Source: an uncultured Nocardioides sp.
GTDB taxonomy: Bacteria > Actinomycetota > Actinomycetes > Propionibacteriales > Nocardioidaceae
DNA length: 64,000 nucleotides
Direction of reading: 5' to 3'
Assembly: GCF_947488025.1 (NCBI RefSeq)
Contig: NZ_CANKYS010000006.1
Span: 1 to 64,000 of the forward strand
The position numbers and the translations under genes were made by a program. Positions 10,524 through 19,976 of this stretch are shown one piece after another. Position 1 is the first letter of the stretch, and every line of letters begins with the position of its first letter. The notes below the pieces were generated by a model that was not told where the DNA came from, searched no databases, and was given only the letters and a program-made list of their open reading frames with translations.

Positions 10524-12967
10524 AGGCGGCGGGCCTGCAGGATCCGGCCGAGGACGAACGAGTTCGACCGGAGCTGGTTGCGGGCGTAGGCCATCAGGCT
10601 GGGGTCGTCGGCGGCTGCCTCGGCGGCGGCGAGGAACGTCTCGTCGCCGGCGCCGAGGGGGTACATCGCCCGGATGGTGAGGCCCTGGTTGAGCAGCCCG
10701 CCCTTCAGCGTGTGCAGCTCCTCGAGGTAGCGGTGCGCGAACGGCGCGAGCAGCTCGGCCTGTCCGGGGCGCCAGAACGTCGAGCCGAGCACGAGCGTCT
10801 CGCGGCTCGCCGGCACGGCGTAGTCGACGAAGAACGCCCGCCAGACCTCTTCCTTGGCCTCGACGTCGGGTCGCGCGGCGAGCACCGCAAGTCGCCGCAT
10901 GCCGGCGTCCGGGTCGGGATCGGACTCGAGCAGGCGGCGTACGGCGTCCTCGTCGTAGTCGCCGAGCTCGGCGCGGCGCACGGCCATCCGCCAGGCCAGG
11001 TCGAGGTCGGTGGCGTCGTCGGCGGCCGTCTGCAGGACGGACCAGTGCTCGTCGGTGGAGGCGGCGGACGCGAGGGTGCGCAGGGCCGCCTGGCGGGCGT
11101 CAGGGACGTCGACGAGCCCGACCACCGCGTCGGCCAGGGCGGCCAGGAGCGCCGGGGCCTCGCTCGCGGGCGCCCACCGGTCGGCGACCAGCAGCGCCTG
11201 GCTGAGCAGGGGCTCGACGAGCGCCGGGCTGGTCTCGGAGGCGAGCGCGCGGGTCAGCGCGGCCGACACGTCGCGGGGCGCGACGTCACCGAGCAGCAGC
11301 AGCTGGCCGGCGGTCGCCGCGACGAGCGCCCGGTCGAGCGGGTCGTCGAGCTGGTGGACACGCTCGAGCATCAGCCGCAGCGAGGTCGGGTCGGGCTTGA
11401 CGGCGGCGAACGTGTAGTCGCCGGCGTTGAGCAGCCGGAGGTCACCGGCGGGCAGGTCGACCGGCGTGCGCGGGCCTGTGACCTCGTGGGAGGAGCGGCC
11501 GACCGGCACCAGCGAGTCGCCGGAGGCGTCGAAGACGGCGACGTCGAGCCGGTGGGGACGGGGCTCCTGCCCGTCGGTCGTCTCCACGACCAGCTCGTCG
11601 TCGACGAGCTGGACGACGTCGGTGCCGGCCTCGTCGAGCCAGGCCTTGGTCCACGCCGACAGGTCGCGTCCGGAGGCCCGCCCGTAGCAGTCCATCAGGT
11701 CGTCGAGCCGGGTGTTGGAGAAGGCGTAGCGGCTGAAGTAGTCACGCAGTCCCTCGACGAACGCGTCCTCGCCGATGTAGGCCACGAGCTGGTGCAGGAC
11801 GCTCTGGCCCTTGACGTAGGTGATCGCGTCGAAGTTGGACATCGCCGACGAGACGTCGGGCACCTCGCTGCGGATGGGGTGGCGCGCCGGGCTCATGTCC
11901 ATCTCGTAGGCGGTGCGCTTGAAGGCGGCGAGGAAGGTGGCCCACTGGTCGGTGAACTCCGTCGCGGCGGCCATGCCCCAGTTGGCGGCCCAGGAAGCGA
12001 ACGCCTCGTTGAGCCACAGGTCGTCCCACCACTGCATCGTCACGAGGTCGCCGAACCACATGTGCGCCATCTCGTGGAAGATGAACTCCGCCCGGACGGC
12101 GCGCTGAGCGTGGGTCGGGGGAGTGCGGAAGAGCTGGCCGTCGCCGTAGGTGACGCAGCCCCAGTTCTCCATCGCGCCGCCGAGGTTGGGCACGAAGACC
12201 TGGTCGTAGCGCTCCTGCGGGAACGGGTAGCCGAACCGCTCGCCGAAGAAGGCGAGGCCCTGCCGGGTGAGGGTGACCATCTCCTCGAGGTCCCGCTCGA
12301 GGATCGGCACGAGCGACTGACGGCAGTAGAACCCGAGGTCGTGGCCGTCGTGCTGCTGCCGCACCTCGTGGAACGGCCCCGCGTTGACCACGACGACGTA
12401 CGTCGACAGGCGCGGCGTGTCGGGGAAGGTCCAGACCCGCGCGTCGTCGGTCGCGGCGTCCACGACCGACTCCGGTGCCCCGTTGGAGGTGACGAGCCAC
12501 GAGGACGGCGCGGTGACGACGAAGCGGTGGGGCGCCTTGAGGTCGGGCTGGTCGAAGCAGGCCCAGACGCGGCGGGCCTCGTCGGGCTCGAGGCTGGTCC
12601 AGACGTAGACGAGCTTGTCGGTCGGGTCGACGGTGCGGAGGATGCCCTCGCCCGTGGCCGTGTTGGTGGTGCTCGCCTCGACGACGAGCACGTTGTCGGC
12701 CGCGAGGGCGGGGAGCGGGAGGCGGCCGTCGGCCGCGGCGGCCACGTCGACGTCGTCGCCGTTGAGGGTCGCTCGGGTCACGTCCATCGCGACGTCGACG
12801 AAGGTGGTCGCGCCGGGCTCGGAGCAGGTGAAGGTGATGGTGCTGGTGGAGCGCCACTCCTCGCCCTCGAGCAGGCCGGTCATGTCCACGTCGATGTCGT
12901 AGCGCCGGACCTCCAGCAGGTCCGACCTGGTCTTCGCTTCGTGCGTGGTGAGGGTCGACAACGTCAT
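10520..12967 (-). CDS. pepN: Aminopeptidase N (M1 zinc metallopeptidase)
   Basis: 815 aa. Removes N-terminal amino acids from peptides in the cytosol. The substrate-binding GAMENWG lies at 264-270, the zinc motif HEMAH at 298-302 and the third ligand Glu at 321, giving exact HExxH-x18-E spacing. The C-terminal ERAP1-like helical domain is present (about 500-800). Slightly shorter than many actinobacterial PepN proteins but with no sign of truncation. The ATG lacks a Shine-Dalgarno sequence; TAGGTT lies 7 nt upstream on the same strand, again a leaderless arrangement. It interrupts the otherwise plus-strand backbone. Confidence 0.95.
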   Translation of the reverse strand: MTLSTLTTHEAKTRSDLLEVRRYDIDVDMTGLLEGEEWRSTSTITFTCSEPGATTFVDVAMDVTRATLNGDDVDVAAAADGRLPLPALAADNVLVVEASTTNTATGEGILRTVDPTDKLVYVWTSLEPDEARRVWACFDQPDLKAPHRFVVTAPSSWLVTSNGAPESVVDAATDDARVWTFPDTPRLSTYVVVVNAGPFHEVRQQHDGHDLGFYCRQSLVPILERDLEEMVTLTRQGLAFFGERFGYPFPQERYDQVFVPNLGGAMENWGCVTYGDGQLFRTPPTHAQRAVRAEFIFHEMAHMWFGDLVTMQWWDDLWLNEAFASWAANWGMAAATEFTDQWATFLAAFKRTAYEMDMSPARHPIRSEVPDVSSAMSNFDAITYVKGQSVLHQLVAYIGEDAFVEGLRDYFSRYAFSNTRLDDLMDCYGRASGRDLSAWTKAWLDEAGTDVVQLVDDELVVETTDGQEPRPHRLDVAVFDASGDSLVPVGRSSHEVTGPRTPVDLPAGDLRLLNAGDYTFAAVKPDPTSLRLMLERVHQLDDPLDRALVAATAGQLLLLGDVAPRDVSAALTRALASETSPALVEPLLSQALLVADRWAPASEAPALLAALADAVVGLVDVPDARQAALRTLASAASTDEHWSVLQTAADDATDLDLAWRMAVRRAELGDYDEDAVRRLLESDPDPDAGMRRLAVLAARPDVEAKEEVWRAFFVDYAVPASRETLVLGSTFWRPGQAELLAPFAHRYLEELHTLKGGLLNQGLTIRAMYPLGAGDETFLAAAEAAADDPSLMAYARNQLRSNSFVLGRILQARRL

Positions 12968-12974
12968 GGGGGCG

Positions 12975-12980
12975 AACCTA
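12975..12980 (-). promoter_or_regulatory. Predicted -10 element for pepN
   Basis: TAGGTT read on the minus strand ends 7 nt before the pepN ATG. It lies only 16 bp from the divergent Nudix -10, so the two promoters are packed back to back. Confidence 0.45.
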
Positions 12981-12995
12981 ACTCACGCCGTCCAC

Positions 12996-13001
12996 TAGCG
13001 T
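12996..13001 (+). promoter_or_regulatory. Predicted -10 element for the Nudix gene
   Basis: TAGCGT lies 7 nt before the ATG of the Nudix gene, which has no Shine-Dalgarno sequence. A leaderless start divergent from pepN is likely. Confidence 0.45.
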
Positions 13002-13008
13002 CGGCGGC

Positions 13009-13653
13009 ATGAGCGATGCGACCGATGCGACCGGGACCGATCGACCGCGCGAGCTCGCCGACCGGCCGATGACGTGGCCGGTGGTGTCGAGCCACGACCT
13101 GCACCGCGACGACTGGGTGGTGGCGCTGCGCGAGGACCGGATCACCCGACCCGGGCACCCCGAGGAGTTCAGCCGGCTCAGCCTGGAGCACCCGGGGGCG
13201 GTGATCGTCCTGGCGGTGGACGACGACGAGCGCGTGATGTGCCTGCGGCAGTACCGCCACACCAGCGGGCGCGAGTTCGTCGAGCTGCCTGCCGGCCTGC
13301 GCGACGCGGGCGACGAGCCGCCGGTGGAGACGGCGAAGCGGGAGCTGCGCGAAGAGGTCGAGCTCGACGCCGAGCGCTGGCGGCTGCTGCTGAGCACCTA
13401 CTCGAGCGCGGGGATCACCGACGAGGTGCACGAGATCTTCCTGGCCCGCGGGCTGACCCATGCACCGCGGGGGGACTTCGAGATGGAGCACGAGGAGGCC
13501 GAGATGGAGCGCTTCTGGGTGCCGATGGCCGACCTCCTCGACGCCGTCCTGGAGGGCCGGGTGCGGCAGGGTCCGCTGGCGCAGGCGGTGCTGGCGTACG
13601 ACGTGCTGAAGCGCCGGGGGACCCTGGACGTCCCGGAGGGGTCCGGGGAGTAG
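13009..13653 (+). CDS. Nudix hydrolase, ADP-ribose pyrophosphatase type
   Basis: 214 aa. The Nudix region is preceded by the ADP-ribose pyrophosphatase-like strand FVELPAGL and contains AKRELREEVEL with the metal-binding glutamates. The usual final Gly of the box is Glu here, and the loop before the helix is one residue longer than the strict consensus. Probably cleaves ADP-ribose or a related nucleoside diphosphate. A Nudix gene in the same place is Rv1700. The exact substrate is not visible from sequence. Confidence 0.85.
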   Translation: MSDATDATGTDRPRELADRPMTWPVVSSHDLHRDDWVVALREDRITRPGHPEEFSRLSLEHPGAVIVLAVDDDERVMCLRQYRHTSGREFVELPAGLRDAGDEPPVETAKRELREEVELDAERWRLLLSTYSSAGITDEVHEIFLARGLTHAPRGDFEMEHEEAEMERFWVPMADLLDAVLEGRVRQGPLAQAVLAYDVLKRRGTLDVPEGSGE

Positions 13654-13715
13654 TCTGCCCTCGCTGTGGGGCGGGCCACACCGTGGTGGCTGCCGGGAAC
13701 CGTGAGGAGCAAGGC

Positions 13716-14831
13716 ATGAAGGTCGGCGTACCCAAGGAAGTCAAGAACCGCGAGTACCGGGTGGCCCTGACCCCGATCGGCGTGCACGAGCTCGTCCAGC
13801 ACGGCCACGACGTCGTGGTGCAGAAGAGCGCCGGCGAGGGATCGCAGATCCCCGACGAGGAGTACGTCGCCGCGGGCGCCACGATGCTCGACACGGCCGA
13901 CGACGTGTGGGGCGAGGCCGAGATGGTCCTCAAGGTCAAGGAGCCCGTCGCCGAGGAGTACGCGCGGATGCGGGAGGGCCAGACCCTCTTCACCTACCTG
14001 CACCTCGCTGCCGACAAGCCGCTCACCGAGGAGCTGATGCAGCGCCAGGTGACCGCGATCGCCTACGAGACGGTCCAGCTGCCCTCGGGCGGCCTGCCGC
14101 TGCTCTACCCGATGTCGGAGGTCGCGGGCTGCCTGGCGCCGCAGGTCGGCGCCCACGCGCTGCTCAAGGCCAACGGCGGACGCGGTGTCCTCATGGGTGG
14201 TGTCGGTGGGGTGGCCAACGCCAAGGTCGTCATCATCGGCGCCGGCGTCTCGGGCCAGAACGCCGCCAACATCGCGCTCGGCATGGGCGCCGACGTGACG
14301 CTGCTCGACACCGACCTCGACAAGCTGCGGATGTCGTTCTGGCGCTACAACAACCGCGTCCACGGCCTGGCGTCGTCCAAGCTCGCCATCGAGCAGCAGG
14401 TGATGGAGGCCGACATGGTGATCGGCGCCGTGCTGATCCCCGGTGCCGCGGCGCCCAAGCTGGTGAGCAACGACCTCGTCTCGGGGATGAAGCCGGGCTC
14501 GGTGCTCGTCGACATCGCGATCGACCAGGGCGGCTGCTTCGAGGACTCGCACGCCACGACCCACGACGACCCGACCTACGCGGTGCACGACTCGGTCTTC
14601 TACTGCGTGGCCAACATGCCCGGCGCGGTGCCCAACACCTCGACGTACGCCCTCACCAACGCGACGCTGCCCTATGTCGTGGCGCTCGCCGACAAGGGCT
14701 GGCAGCAGGCACTGCGCGACGACCGGAGCCTGGCCCTCGGCCTCAACACCCACGCAGGGCAGCTCACCAACGCGCCCGTCGGCGAGGCCGTCGGCATCGA
14801 GTCGGTGGACCTCGACACCGTCCTCGGGTGA
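13716..14831 (+). CDS. ald: Alanine dehydrogenase
   Basis: 371 aa, the standard length. Interconverts L-alanine with pyruvate and ammonia using NAD. Catalytic residues are visible: Lys75 in VLKVKEP and His96 in FTYLHLAAD. The NAD-binding Rossmann fold starts at [19 protein letters not shown], and the active-site Asp lies in [15 protein letters not shown] preceded by GAGGAG at 13704-13709. The stop overlaps the xerD start as GTGA. Often used in nitrogen-limited or anaerobic redox balancing; no regulatory site was identified. Confidence 0.96.
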   Translation: MKVGVPKEVKNREYRVALTPIGVHELVQHGHDVVVQKSAGEGSQIPDEEYVAAGATMLDTADDVWGEAEMVLKVKEPVAEEYARMREGQTLFTYLHLAADKPLTEELMQRQVTAIAYETVQLPSGGLPLLYPMSEVAGCLAPQVGAHALLKANGGRGVLMGGVGGVANAKVVIIGAGVSGQNAANIALGMGADVTLLDTDLDKLRMSFWRYNNRVHGLASSKLAIEQQVMEADMVIGAVLIPGAAAPKLVSNDLVSGMKPGSVLVDIAIDQGGCFEDSHATTHDDPTYAVHDSVFYCVANMPGAVPNTSTYALTNATLPYVVALADKGWQQALRDDRSLALGLNTHAGQLTNAPVGEAVGIESVDLDTVLG

Positions 14832-15760
14832 GCTCCGGGGCGAGGCTGGACCGCGCGGTCCGCACCTATCTCGACCACCTGGCGGTCGAGCGTGGACTGG
14901 CGACCAACACGCTCAGCTCCTACCGGCGTGACCTGGCCCGCTACGACGAGTTCCTGACCGGGCAGGGCATCGACGAGCTGGACGCGGTCACCGAGGCGAC
15001 GGTGGCTGCGTTCCTGGTCAGCCTGCGTGAGGGGAGCGAGGCCCACCCGCCGTTGAGCGCGACGTCGGCGGCGCGGACCGTGGTGGCGGTGCGCGGCTTC
15101 CACAAGTTCGCGGTCGCCGACGGGCTGGCGGCGGCGGACCCGGCGGCGGCCGTCAAGCCGCCGACCCCCGCGAAGCGGCTGCCCAAGGCGTTGCCGCTGT
15201 CCGACGTCGAGGCGATCCTCGAGGCTGCGGGCGCTCCCGACACCGTCCTCGCCCTGCGCGACCGGGCCCTGCTCGAGCTGCTCTACGGCACCGGCGCGCG
15301 CATCTCCGAGGCCGTCGGGCTCGACGTCGACGACCTCGACCAGGTCGACGGCACGGTGCTGCTGCGCGGCAAGGGTGGCAAGGAGCGGCTGGTCCCGGTC
15401 GGCGGCTACGCCCGCGACGCTGTGGCGGCCTACCTCACCCGCGCGCGGCCCGAGCTCGTCGGGGCCGGCACGGGTGGTCCGGCGATGTTCCTCAACTCCC
15501 GTGGCGGCCGGCTGTCGCGGCAGAGCGCGTGGGCGGTGCTGGTGAAGGCCGCCGAGCGGGCCGGCGTCACGGCGTCGGTGTCGCCGCACACGCTGCGGCA
15601 CTCGTTCGCCACCCACCTGCTCGACGGGGGCGCCGACGTGCGCGTCGTCCAGGAGCTGCTCGGCCATGCCTCCGTCACCACCACGCAGGTCTACACGCTC
15701 GTCACGGTCGACAACCTGCGCGAGGTCTTCGCCACCGCCCACCCGCGGGCCCGGGAGTAG
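14828..15760 (+). CDS. xerD: Tyrosine recombinase XerD
   Basis: 310 aa. An N-terminal SAM-like core-binding domain (about 8-100) is followed by the catalytic domain. All catalytic positions are visible: Arg158 (GTGARISEA), Lys185 (GKGGKER), His254 and Arg257 (HTLRHSF), His280 (LLGHAS) and Tyr289 (TTQVYT). XerD acts with XerC at dif to resolve chromosome dimers. The length, close match to the XerD pattern and conserved position (Rv1701) argue against a mobile-element integrase. It overlaps ald by 4 bp. Confidence 0.93.
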   Translation: MSSGARLDRAVRTYLDHLAVERGLATNTLSSYRRDLARYDEFLTGQGIDELDAVTEATVAAFLVSLREGSEAHPPLSATSAARTVVAVRGFHKFAVADGLAAADPAAAVKPPTPAKRLPKALPLSDVEAILEAAGAPDTVLALRDRALLELLYGTGARISEAVGLDVDDLDQVDGTVLLRGKGGKERLVPVGGYARDAVAAYLTRARPELVGAGTGGPAMFLNSRGGRLSRQSAWAVLVKAAERAGVTASVSPHTLRHSFATHLLDGGADVRVVQELLGHASVTTTQVYTLVTVDNLREVFATAHPRARE

Positions 15761-15823
15761 CCCGGAGTGAGCCGGGTGCGCGCCGCCTGCCGGTGCGCAG
15801 CCGCCTGATGGTTGGATCGACCC

Positions 15824-18421
15824 ATGCCGGATCCAGTGCGCCTCGACACCCGGGTCCCGACGGGCGCCGACCCGGACGCGGTCTACGACGCCTTCACCGG
15901 CTGGGTGGCCGACCAGGGCCTGGACCTCTACCCGCACCAGGACGAGGCCGTCATCGAGCTGCTCGGCGGCAACCACGTCGTCCTGGCGACGCCGACCGGG
16001 TCAGGCAAGTCTCTGGTCGCGATCGGCGCCCACGTCGCGGCCCTCGCCCGCGACCAGGTCAGCTTCTACACTGCGCCGATCAAGGCGCTCGTCAGCGAGA
16101 AGTTCTTCGCGCTCATCGAGGTCTTCGGCGCCGACAACGTCGGGATGCTGACCGGCGACGCCGCGGTCAACCCGGACGCCCCGATCATCTGCTGCACGGC
16201 CGAGGTGCTGGCCAACATCGCGCTCCGCGAGGGGCGCTCGGCCGACGTCGGGCTGGTCGTGATGGACGAGTTCCACTTCTACTCCGAGCACGACCGCGGG
16301 TGGGCCTGGCAGGTGCCGCTGCTCGAGCTGGTCGACGCCCAGTTCCTGCTGATGTCGGCGACGCTGGGCGACGTGTCGTTCTTCGTGGAGGACCTGAAGC
16401 GACGCACCAGCCGCGACACCGCCGTCGTCGACGACGCCGAGCGCCCGGTGCCGCTGAGCTTCCGCTGGTCGATGGAGCCGCTCGACGACACCCTCGAGGA
16501 GCTCGTCACCACCGGCCAGGACCCGGTGTACGTCGTCCACTTCACCCAGGCCGCCGCGGTCGAGCACGCCACCAACCTGCTGCGCCGCCCACCCGCCAAG
16601 GTCGACAAGGACGCGATCGCCGACAGGATCGGCGCCTTCCGCTTCGGTGCGGGCTTCGGCAAGACGCTGTCGCGCCTGGTGCGCAACGGCATCGGCGTCC
16701 ACCACGCCGGCATGCTGCCGAAGTACCGCCGGCTCGTCGAGACGCTCGCCCAGGCCGGGCTGCTGCGCGTCATCTGCGGCACCGACACCCTGGGGGTCGG
16801 CATCAACGTGCCGATCCGGACCGTGCTGTTCACCGGCCTGGCCAAGTTCGACGGCACCCGGCAGCGGGTGCTCCGGACCCGGGAGTTCCAGCAGATCGCC
16901 GGCCGGGCCGGCCGCGCGGGCTACGACACGGCCGGCTACGTCGTCGTACAGGCCCCGGAGCACGTGATCGAGAACGAGCAGGCGAAGGCCAAGTCCGCTG
17001 CCCGGGTGGCGGCCGGCAAGAAGAAGTCGAAGGCACAGCTCAAGAAGGCCCCGGAGGGCACGGTCGTGTGGACCGAGCAGACCTTCGACAAGCTGGTGGC
17101 CGGCGTGCCGGAGCGGCTGACGAGCCGGATGAAGGTCGACAACGCGATGCTGATCAACGTGGTGTCCCGGGAGGAGGACGCCTTCGCGGTCATGCGTCGC
17201 CTCCTCACCGACAACCACGAGGAGCGTCGCGCGCAGCTCCGCCTCGCGCGGCGTGCCCTGCGGCTGTCGCGCTCGCTGGTGCGCACCGGGATCGTGACCC
17301 GCCTGCCGGAGCTCGACGACTTCGGGCGGCGCTACGTGCTCAGCGTGGACGTGCCCGACGACTTCGCCCTCAACCAGCCGCTCGCCCACTTCGCGCTCGC
17401 CGCGTTCGACGTGCTCGACCCCGAGTCCGAGACCTACGGGCTGGACGTGATCTCCGTCGTCGAGGCCGTCCTCGAGGCACCGCGACAGATCCTCATGGCC
17501 CAGCAGCACGCCGCGCGGGGCGAGGCCATCGGCGAGATGAAGGCCGACGGCCTCGAGTACGACGAGCGGATGGCGCTGCTGGAGGAGATCACCTGGCCGC
17601 AGCCGCTGCGCGAGCTCCTGGAGGCCCTCTACGAGACCTACCGGCAGACGCACCCCTGGCTCCCCGACGACGCGCTCGGCCCCAAGTCGGTGGTGCGCGA
17701 GATGTGGGAGCAGGGGATGGGGTTCACCGACTTCGTCGGCCGCTACCAGCTCGCCCGGTCCGAGGGGCTGGTGCTGCGCTACCTCACCGACGCCTACCGC
17801 ACGCTGCGCCAGACCGTGCCGGAGGCGCACCGCGCCCCCGAGGTCGAGGACGTCATCGAGTGGCTGGGGGAGACCGTGCGGCAGACCGACTCCTCGCTCC
17901 TCGACGAGTGGGAGGCGCTGTCGGACCCCGACCACGCGTCGTCCGCCGTGGCGCACCACGAGCCGCCGCCCCCGCCGCGTCCGCTCTCGAAGCAGGAGCG
18001 TCCGTTCGGGGTGATGCTGCGCAACGCGATGTGGGCCCGCGTCGACGCCGTCTCGCGCGACGACCTCGACGGGCTGGTCCGCCTCGAGCGGGCGGCAGCG
18101 GACCGGACCGACCCACCCCGACAGGTCGTCGTCGGCCGGTCGGTGTGGGACGCGGCGATCGAGGACTACTACGCCGAGCACGACCGGGTCCTGACCGACG
18201 GCGACGCCCGCGGACCCGACCTGCTCGTCGTGGGGGAGGAGCGCACCGGCGAGCCGGTCGGCGCCGAGGAGGGCACCACAGCCCGTCTGCGCGACGTACG
18301 CCAGACGATCCACGACCCCGAGGACCACCACGACTGGGTCATCGAGGCGGTGGTGGACTGCGACGCCACCGACTCCGCCGGCGAGCTGGTGCTGGCGACG
18401 GTGGCGATGCGGCGGCTGTGA
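15824..18421 (+). CDS. DEAD/DEAH-box helicase with DUF3516
   Basis: 865 aa. An N-terminal superfamily 2 helicase core: Walker A ATPTGSGKS at about 55-63, motif Ib-like TAPIKALVSEKF, Walker B DEFH at 148-151, motif III SATLG and motif VI QIAGRAGRAGYD. The remainder (about 400-865) is the actinobacterial DUF3516 region, resembling the C-terminal part of Ski2-like helicases. Likely a DNA or RNA helicase in nucleic acid maintenance; the substrate is unknown. ATG at 15824 was chosen over a TTG four codons upstream. TTGGAT lies 6 nt before the ATG, a weaker version of the leaderless pattern. Confidence 0.85.
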   Translation: MPDPVRLDTRVPTGADPDAVYDAFTGWVADQGLDLYPHQDEAVIELLGGNHVVLATPTGSGKSLVAIGAHVAALARDQVSFYTAPIKALVSEKFFALIEVFGADNVGMLTGDAAVNPDAPIICCTAEVLANIALREGRSADVGLVVMDEFHFYSEHDRGWAWQVPLLELVDAQFLLMSATLGDVSFFVEDLKRRTSRDTAVVDDAERPVPLSFRWSMEPLDDTLEELVTTGQDPVYVVHFTQAAAVEHATNLLRRPPAKVDKDAIADRIGAFRFGAGFGKTLSRLVRNGIGVHHAGMLPKYRRLVETLAQAGLLRVICGTDTLGVGINVPIRTVLFTGLAKFDGTRQRVLRTREFQQIAGRAGRAGYDTAGYVVVQAPEHVIENEQAKAKSAARVAAGKKKSKAQLKKAPEGTVVWTEQTFDKLVAGVPERLTSRMKVDNAMLINVVSREEDAFAVMRRLLTDNHEERRAQLRLARRALRLSRSLVRTGIVTRLPELDDFGRRYVLSVDVPDDFALNQPLAHFALAAFDVLDPESETYGLDVISVVEAVLEAPRQILMAQQHAARGEAIGEMKADGLEYDERMALLEEITWPQPLRELLEALYETYRQTHPWLPDDALGPKSVVREMWEQGMGFTDFVGRYQLARSEGLVLRYLTDAYRTLRQTVPEAHRAPEVEDVIEWLGETVRQTDSSLLDEWEALSDPDHASSAVAHHEPPPPPRPLSKQERPFGVMLRNAMWARVDAVSRDDLDGLVRLERAAADRTDPPRQVVVGRSVWDAAIEDYYAEHDRVLTDGDARGPDLLVVGEERTGEPVGAEEGTTARLRDVRQTIHDPEDHHDWVIEAVVDCDATDSAGELVLATVAMRRL

Positions 18422-18454
18422 GACCGGCTGCGAGGACCGGCTGCGAGGACCGGC
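18422..18454 (+). repeat. 13-bp tandem repeat, 2.5 copies
   Basis: GACCGGCTGCGAG occurs at 18422-18434 and 18435-18447, and its first seven bases again at 18448-18454. It starts directly after the helicase stop codon. Probably a slippage product. Confidence 0.6.
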
Positions 18455-18503
18455 AAGCGGGCACGTAGAGTCCGCGCGCGGCTTCCGCAACTGGTGCGCA
18501 GAC

Positions 18504-18519
18504 TGTCGACGTGTCGACA
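18504..18519. promoter_or_regulatory. 16-bp repeat site upstream of parA
   Basis: TGTCGACG is followed directly by TGTCGACA. Read as a palindrome it has perfect 7-bp arms around a central GT; read as a direct repeat it is two near-identical octamers. It lies 72 bp before parA. It is not a parS site, which would read TGTTTCACGTGAAACA. A binding site for the small protein encoded after parA is a reasonable guess. Confidence 0.35.
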
Positions 18520-18591
18520 AAGTTGGCGGCGCTCGGCATGGTCCAATCGGGGTCCAGGCCGATGCACGTCAGATGCGACGAGGAGCAAGAC

Positions 18592-19620
18592 ATGAGCGGT
18601 TTCCCCGGTCACGACACGGGCAGCAGCGCCCCGCAGATGCCGCCCCTCGTGCGACCACCGCACCCGCAGCAGACCTCCCAGCCCGGCCCGACCCCGCGAG
18701 ACGAGCAGACCGTGACCCAGCCCATCCCCTTCGAGCGCCCGATCGAGACGCGTGCCACGACGACCCTGGAGGAGGAGCGGCCCCTGGGTCCGACGGGTCG
18801 CCCGATGCCCGTGTTCCCCGACCCGCGGCCGCTCACCGAGCACGGCGGCGCTCGTGTGATCTCGATGTGCAACCAGAAGGGCGGGGTCGGCAAGACCACC
18901 ACGACCATCAACCTCGGCGCCTCGCTCGCCGAGTTCGGGCGCAAGGTGCTGCTGGTCGACTTCGACCCGCAGGGCTCGCTGTCGGTGGGCCTCGGTCTCA
19001 ACCCGCACGAGATGGACCTCACCATCTACAACCTGCTGATGGACCGCGAGACCACCCTCGACGAGGTCGTGGTCCCCTCCGGCATCGAGGGCATGGACCT
19101 GCTGCCCTCCAACATCGACCTCTCCGCAGCCGAGGTGCAGCTCGTGCACGAGGTGGCCCGCGAGCAGACGCTCCAGCGCGTGCTCGCCCCGGCCCTCGAG
19201 CACTACGACATCATTCTCATCGACTGCCAGCCCTCGCTGGGCCTGCTGACCGTGAACGCCCTCACCGCCTCCGACGGCGTCATCGTGCCGCTGGAGTGCG
19301 AGTACTTCGCGCTGCGGGGCGTGGCCCTGCTCAAGACGACGATCGACAAGGTCCGCGAGCGGCTCAACCCCAAGCTCGAGATCGACGGCGTCCTGGGCAC
19401 CATGTTCGACGGCCGCACGCTGCACAGCCGCGAGGTGATGGAGCGCCTGGTCTCGGCGTGGGGCGACAAGGTCTTCCACACGGTCATCCGCCGCACCGTG
19501 AAGTTCTCCGACGCCACCGTCGCGGGAGAGCCGATCACGTCGTACGCCTCCTCCTCGACCGGCGCCGACGCCTACCGCCAGCTCGCCAAGGAGGTGGTGA
19601 CCCGGTGGCCCGCCGAGTGA
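18592..19620 (+). CDS. parA: ParA/MinD family ATPase
   Basis: 342 aa. The first 85 residues are Pro-rich and disordered, then comes a ParA core: deviant Walker A KGGVGKTT at 96-103, VLLVDFDPQGSLSVGL (switch I region), IILIDCQPSLG (Walker B) and the later VIVPLECEYFALRG. ParA ATPases bind DNA non-specifically and position cargo. This is the scpAB-linked paralogue (Rv1708-like), not the parAB pair at the origin. ATG at 18592 is preceded by AGGAG at 18581; a longer in-frame start at 18511 lacks one. Followed without a gap by the RHH-like gene, scpA and scpB. Confidence 0.9.
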   Translation: MSGFPGHDTGSSAPQMPPLVRPPHPQQTSQPGPTPRDEQTVTQPIPFERPIETRATTTLEEERPLGPTGRPMPVFPDPRPLTEHGGARVISMCNQKGGVGKTTTTINLGASLAEFGRKVLLVDFDPQGSLSVGLGLNPHEMDLTIYNLLMDRETTLDEVVVPSGIEGMDLLPSNIDLSAAEVQLVHEVAREQTLQRVLAPALEHYDIILIDCQPSLGLLTVNALTASDGVIVPLECEYFALRGVALLKTTIDKVRERLNPKLEIDGVLGTMFDGRTLHSREVMERLVSAWGDKVFHTVIRRTVKFSDATVAGEPITSYASSSTGADAYRQLAKEVVTRWPAE

Positions 19621-19976
19621 GCATGCCGGCGGCGGACGACCTGTTCCGACCCACCTCCGACACCGCCGCCGCGGAGCCTGCACCGGAGCAGCGCCCGCGA
19701 CGGGTCCGAGCCGTGGCCGACACCAACCAGGACCAGGGCGAGCCGGCTGGCCCGCGCAAGCCCAGCGGCCGCGTGCGGCACGACGAGAAGATGACCGTCT
19801 ACGTCACCTCCGACGAGCTGCTCGACATCGAGCACGCCCGCCTGACGATGCGGCGCGAGCACGGTCTCGCCGTGGACCGGGGTCGCCTGGTCCGGGAGGC
19901 GCTGGCGCTCGTGCTCGCCGACCTCGAGGCCCGGGGCGCCGACAGCGCGCTGGTGCAGCGGCTGCTCGACGAGTGA
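19617..19976 (+). CDS. Small ribbon-helix-helix-like partner of ParA
   Basis: 119 aa from the GTG that overlaps the parA stop (GTGA), or 117 aa from an ATG at 19623; the GTGA overlap is common here, so I prefer the first. The N-terminal half is basic and disordered. The C-terminal half starts with KMTVYVTSDEL, which looks like a beta strand, followed by two helices (LLDIEHARLTMRREHG and GRLVREALALVLADLEARG), the layout of a CopG/Arc ribbon-helix-helix domain. Such proteins are the DNA-binding partners of ParA in some plasmid partition systems. The fold is inferred by eye. Confidence 0.7.
   Translation: MSMPAADDLFRPTSDTAAAEPAPEQRPRRVRAVADTNQDQGEPAGPRKPSGRVRHDEKMTVYVTSDELLDIEHARLTMRREHGLAVDRGRLVREALALVLADLEARGADSALVQRLLDE

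Noticed and set aside
14828..15760. xerD gene as a mobile-element integrase
   Set aside because: Its conserved place between ald and the helicase and a typical XerD length and pattern point to the housekeeping recombinase.
18504..18519. parS site
   Set aside because: Same length, but it lacks the TTTCAC-GTGAAA core.
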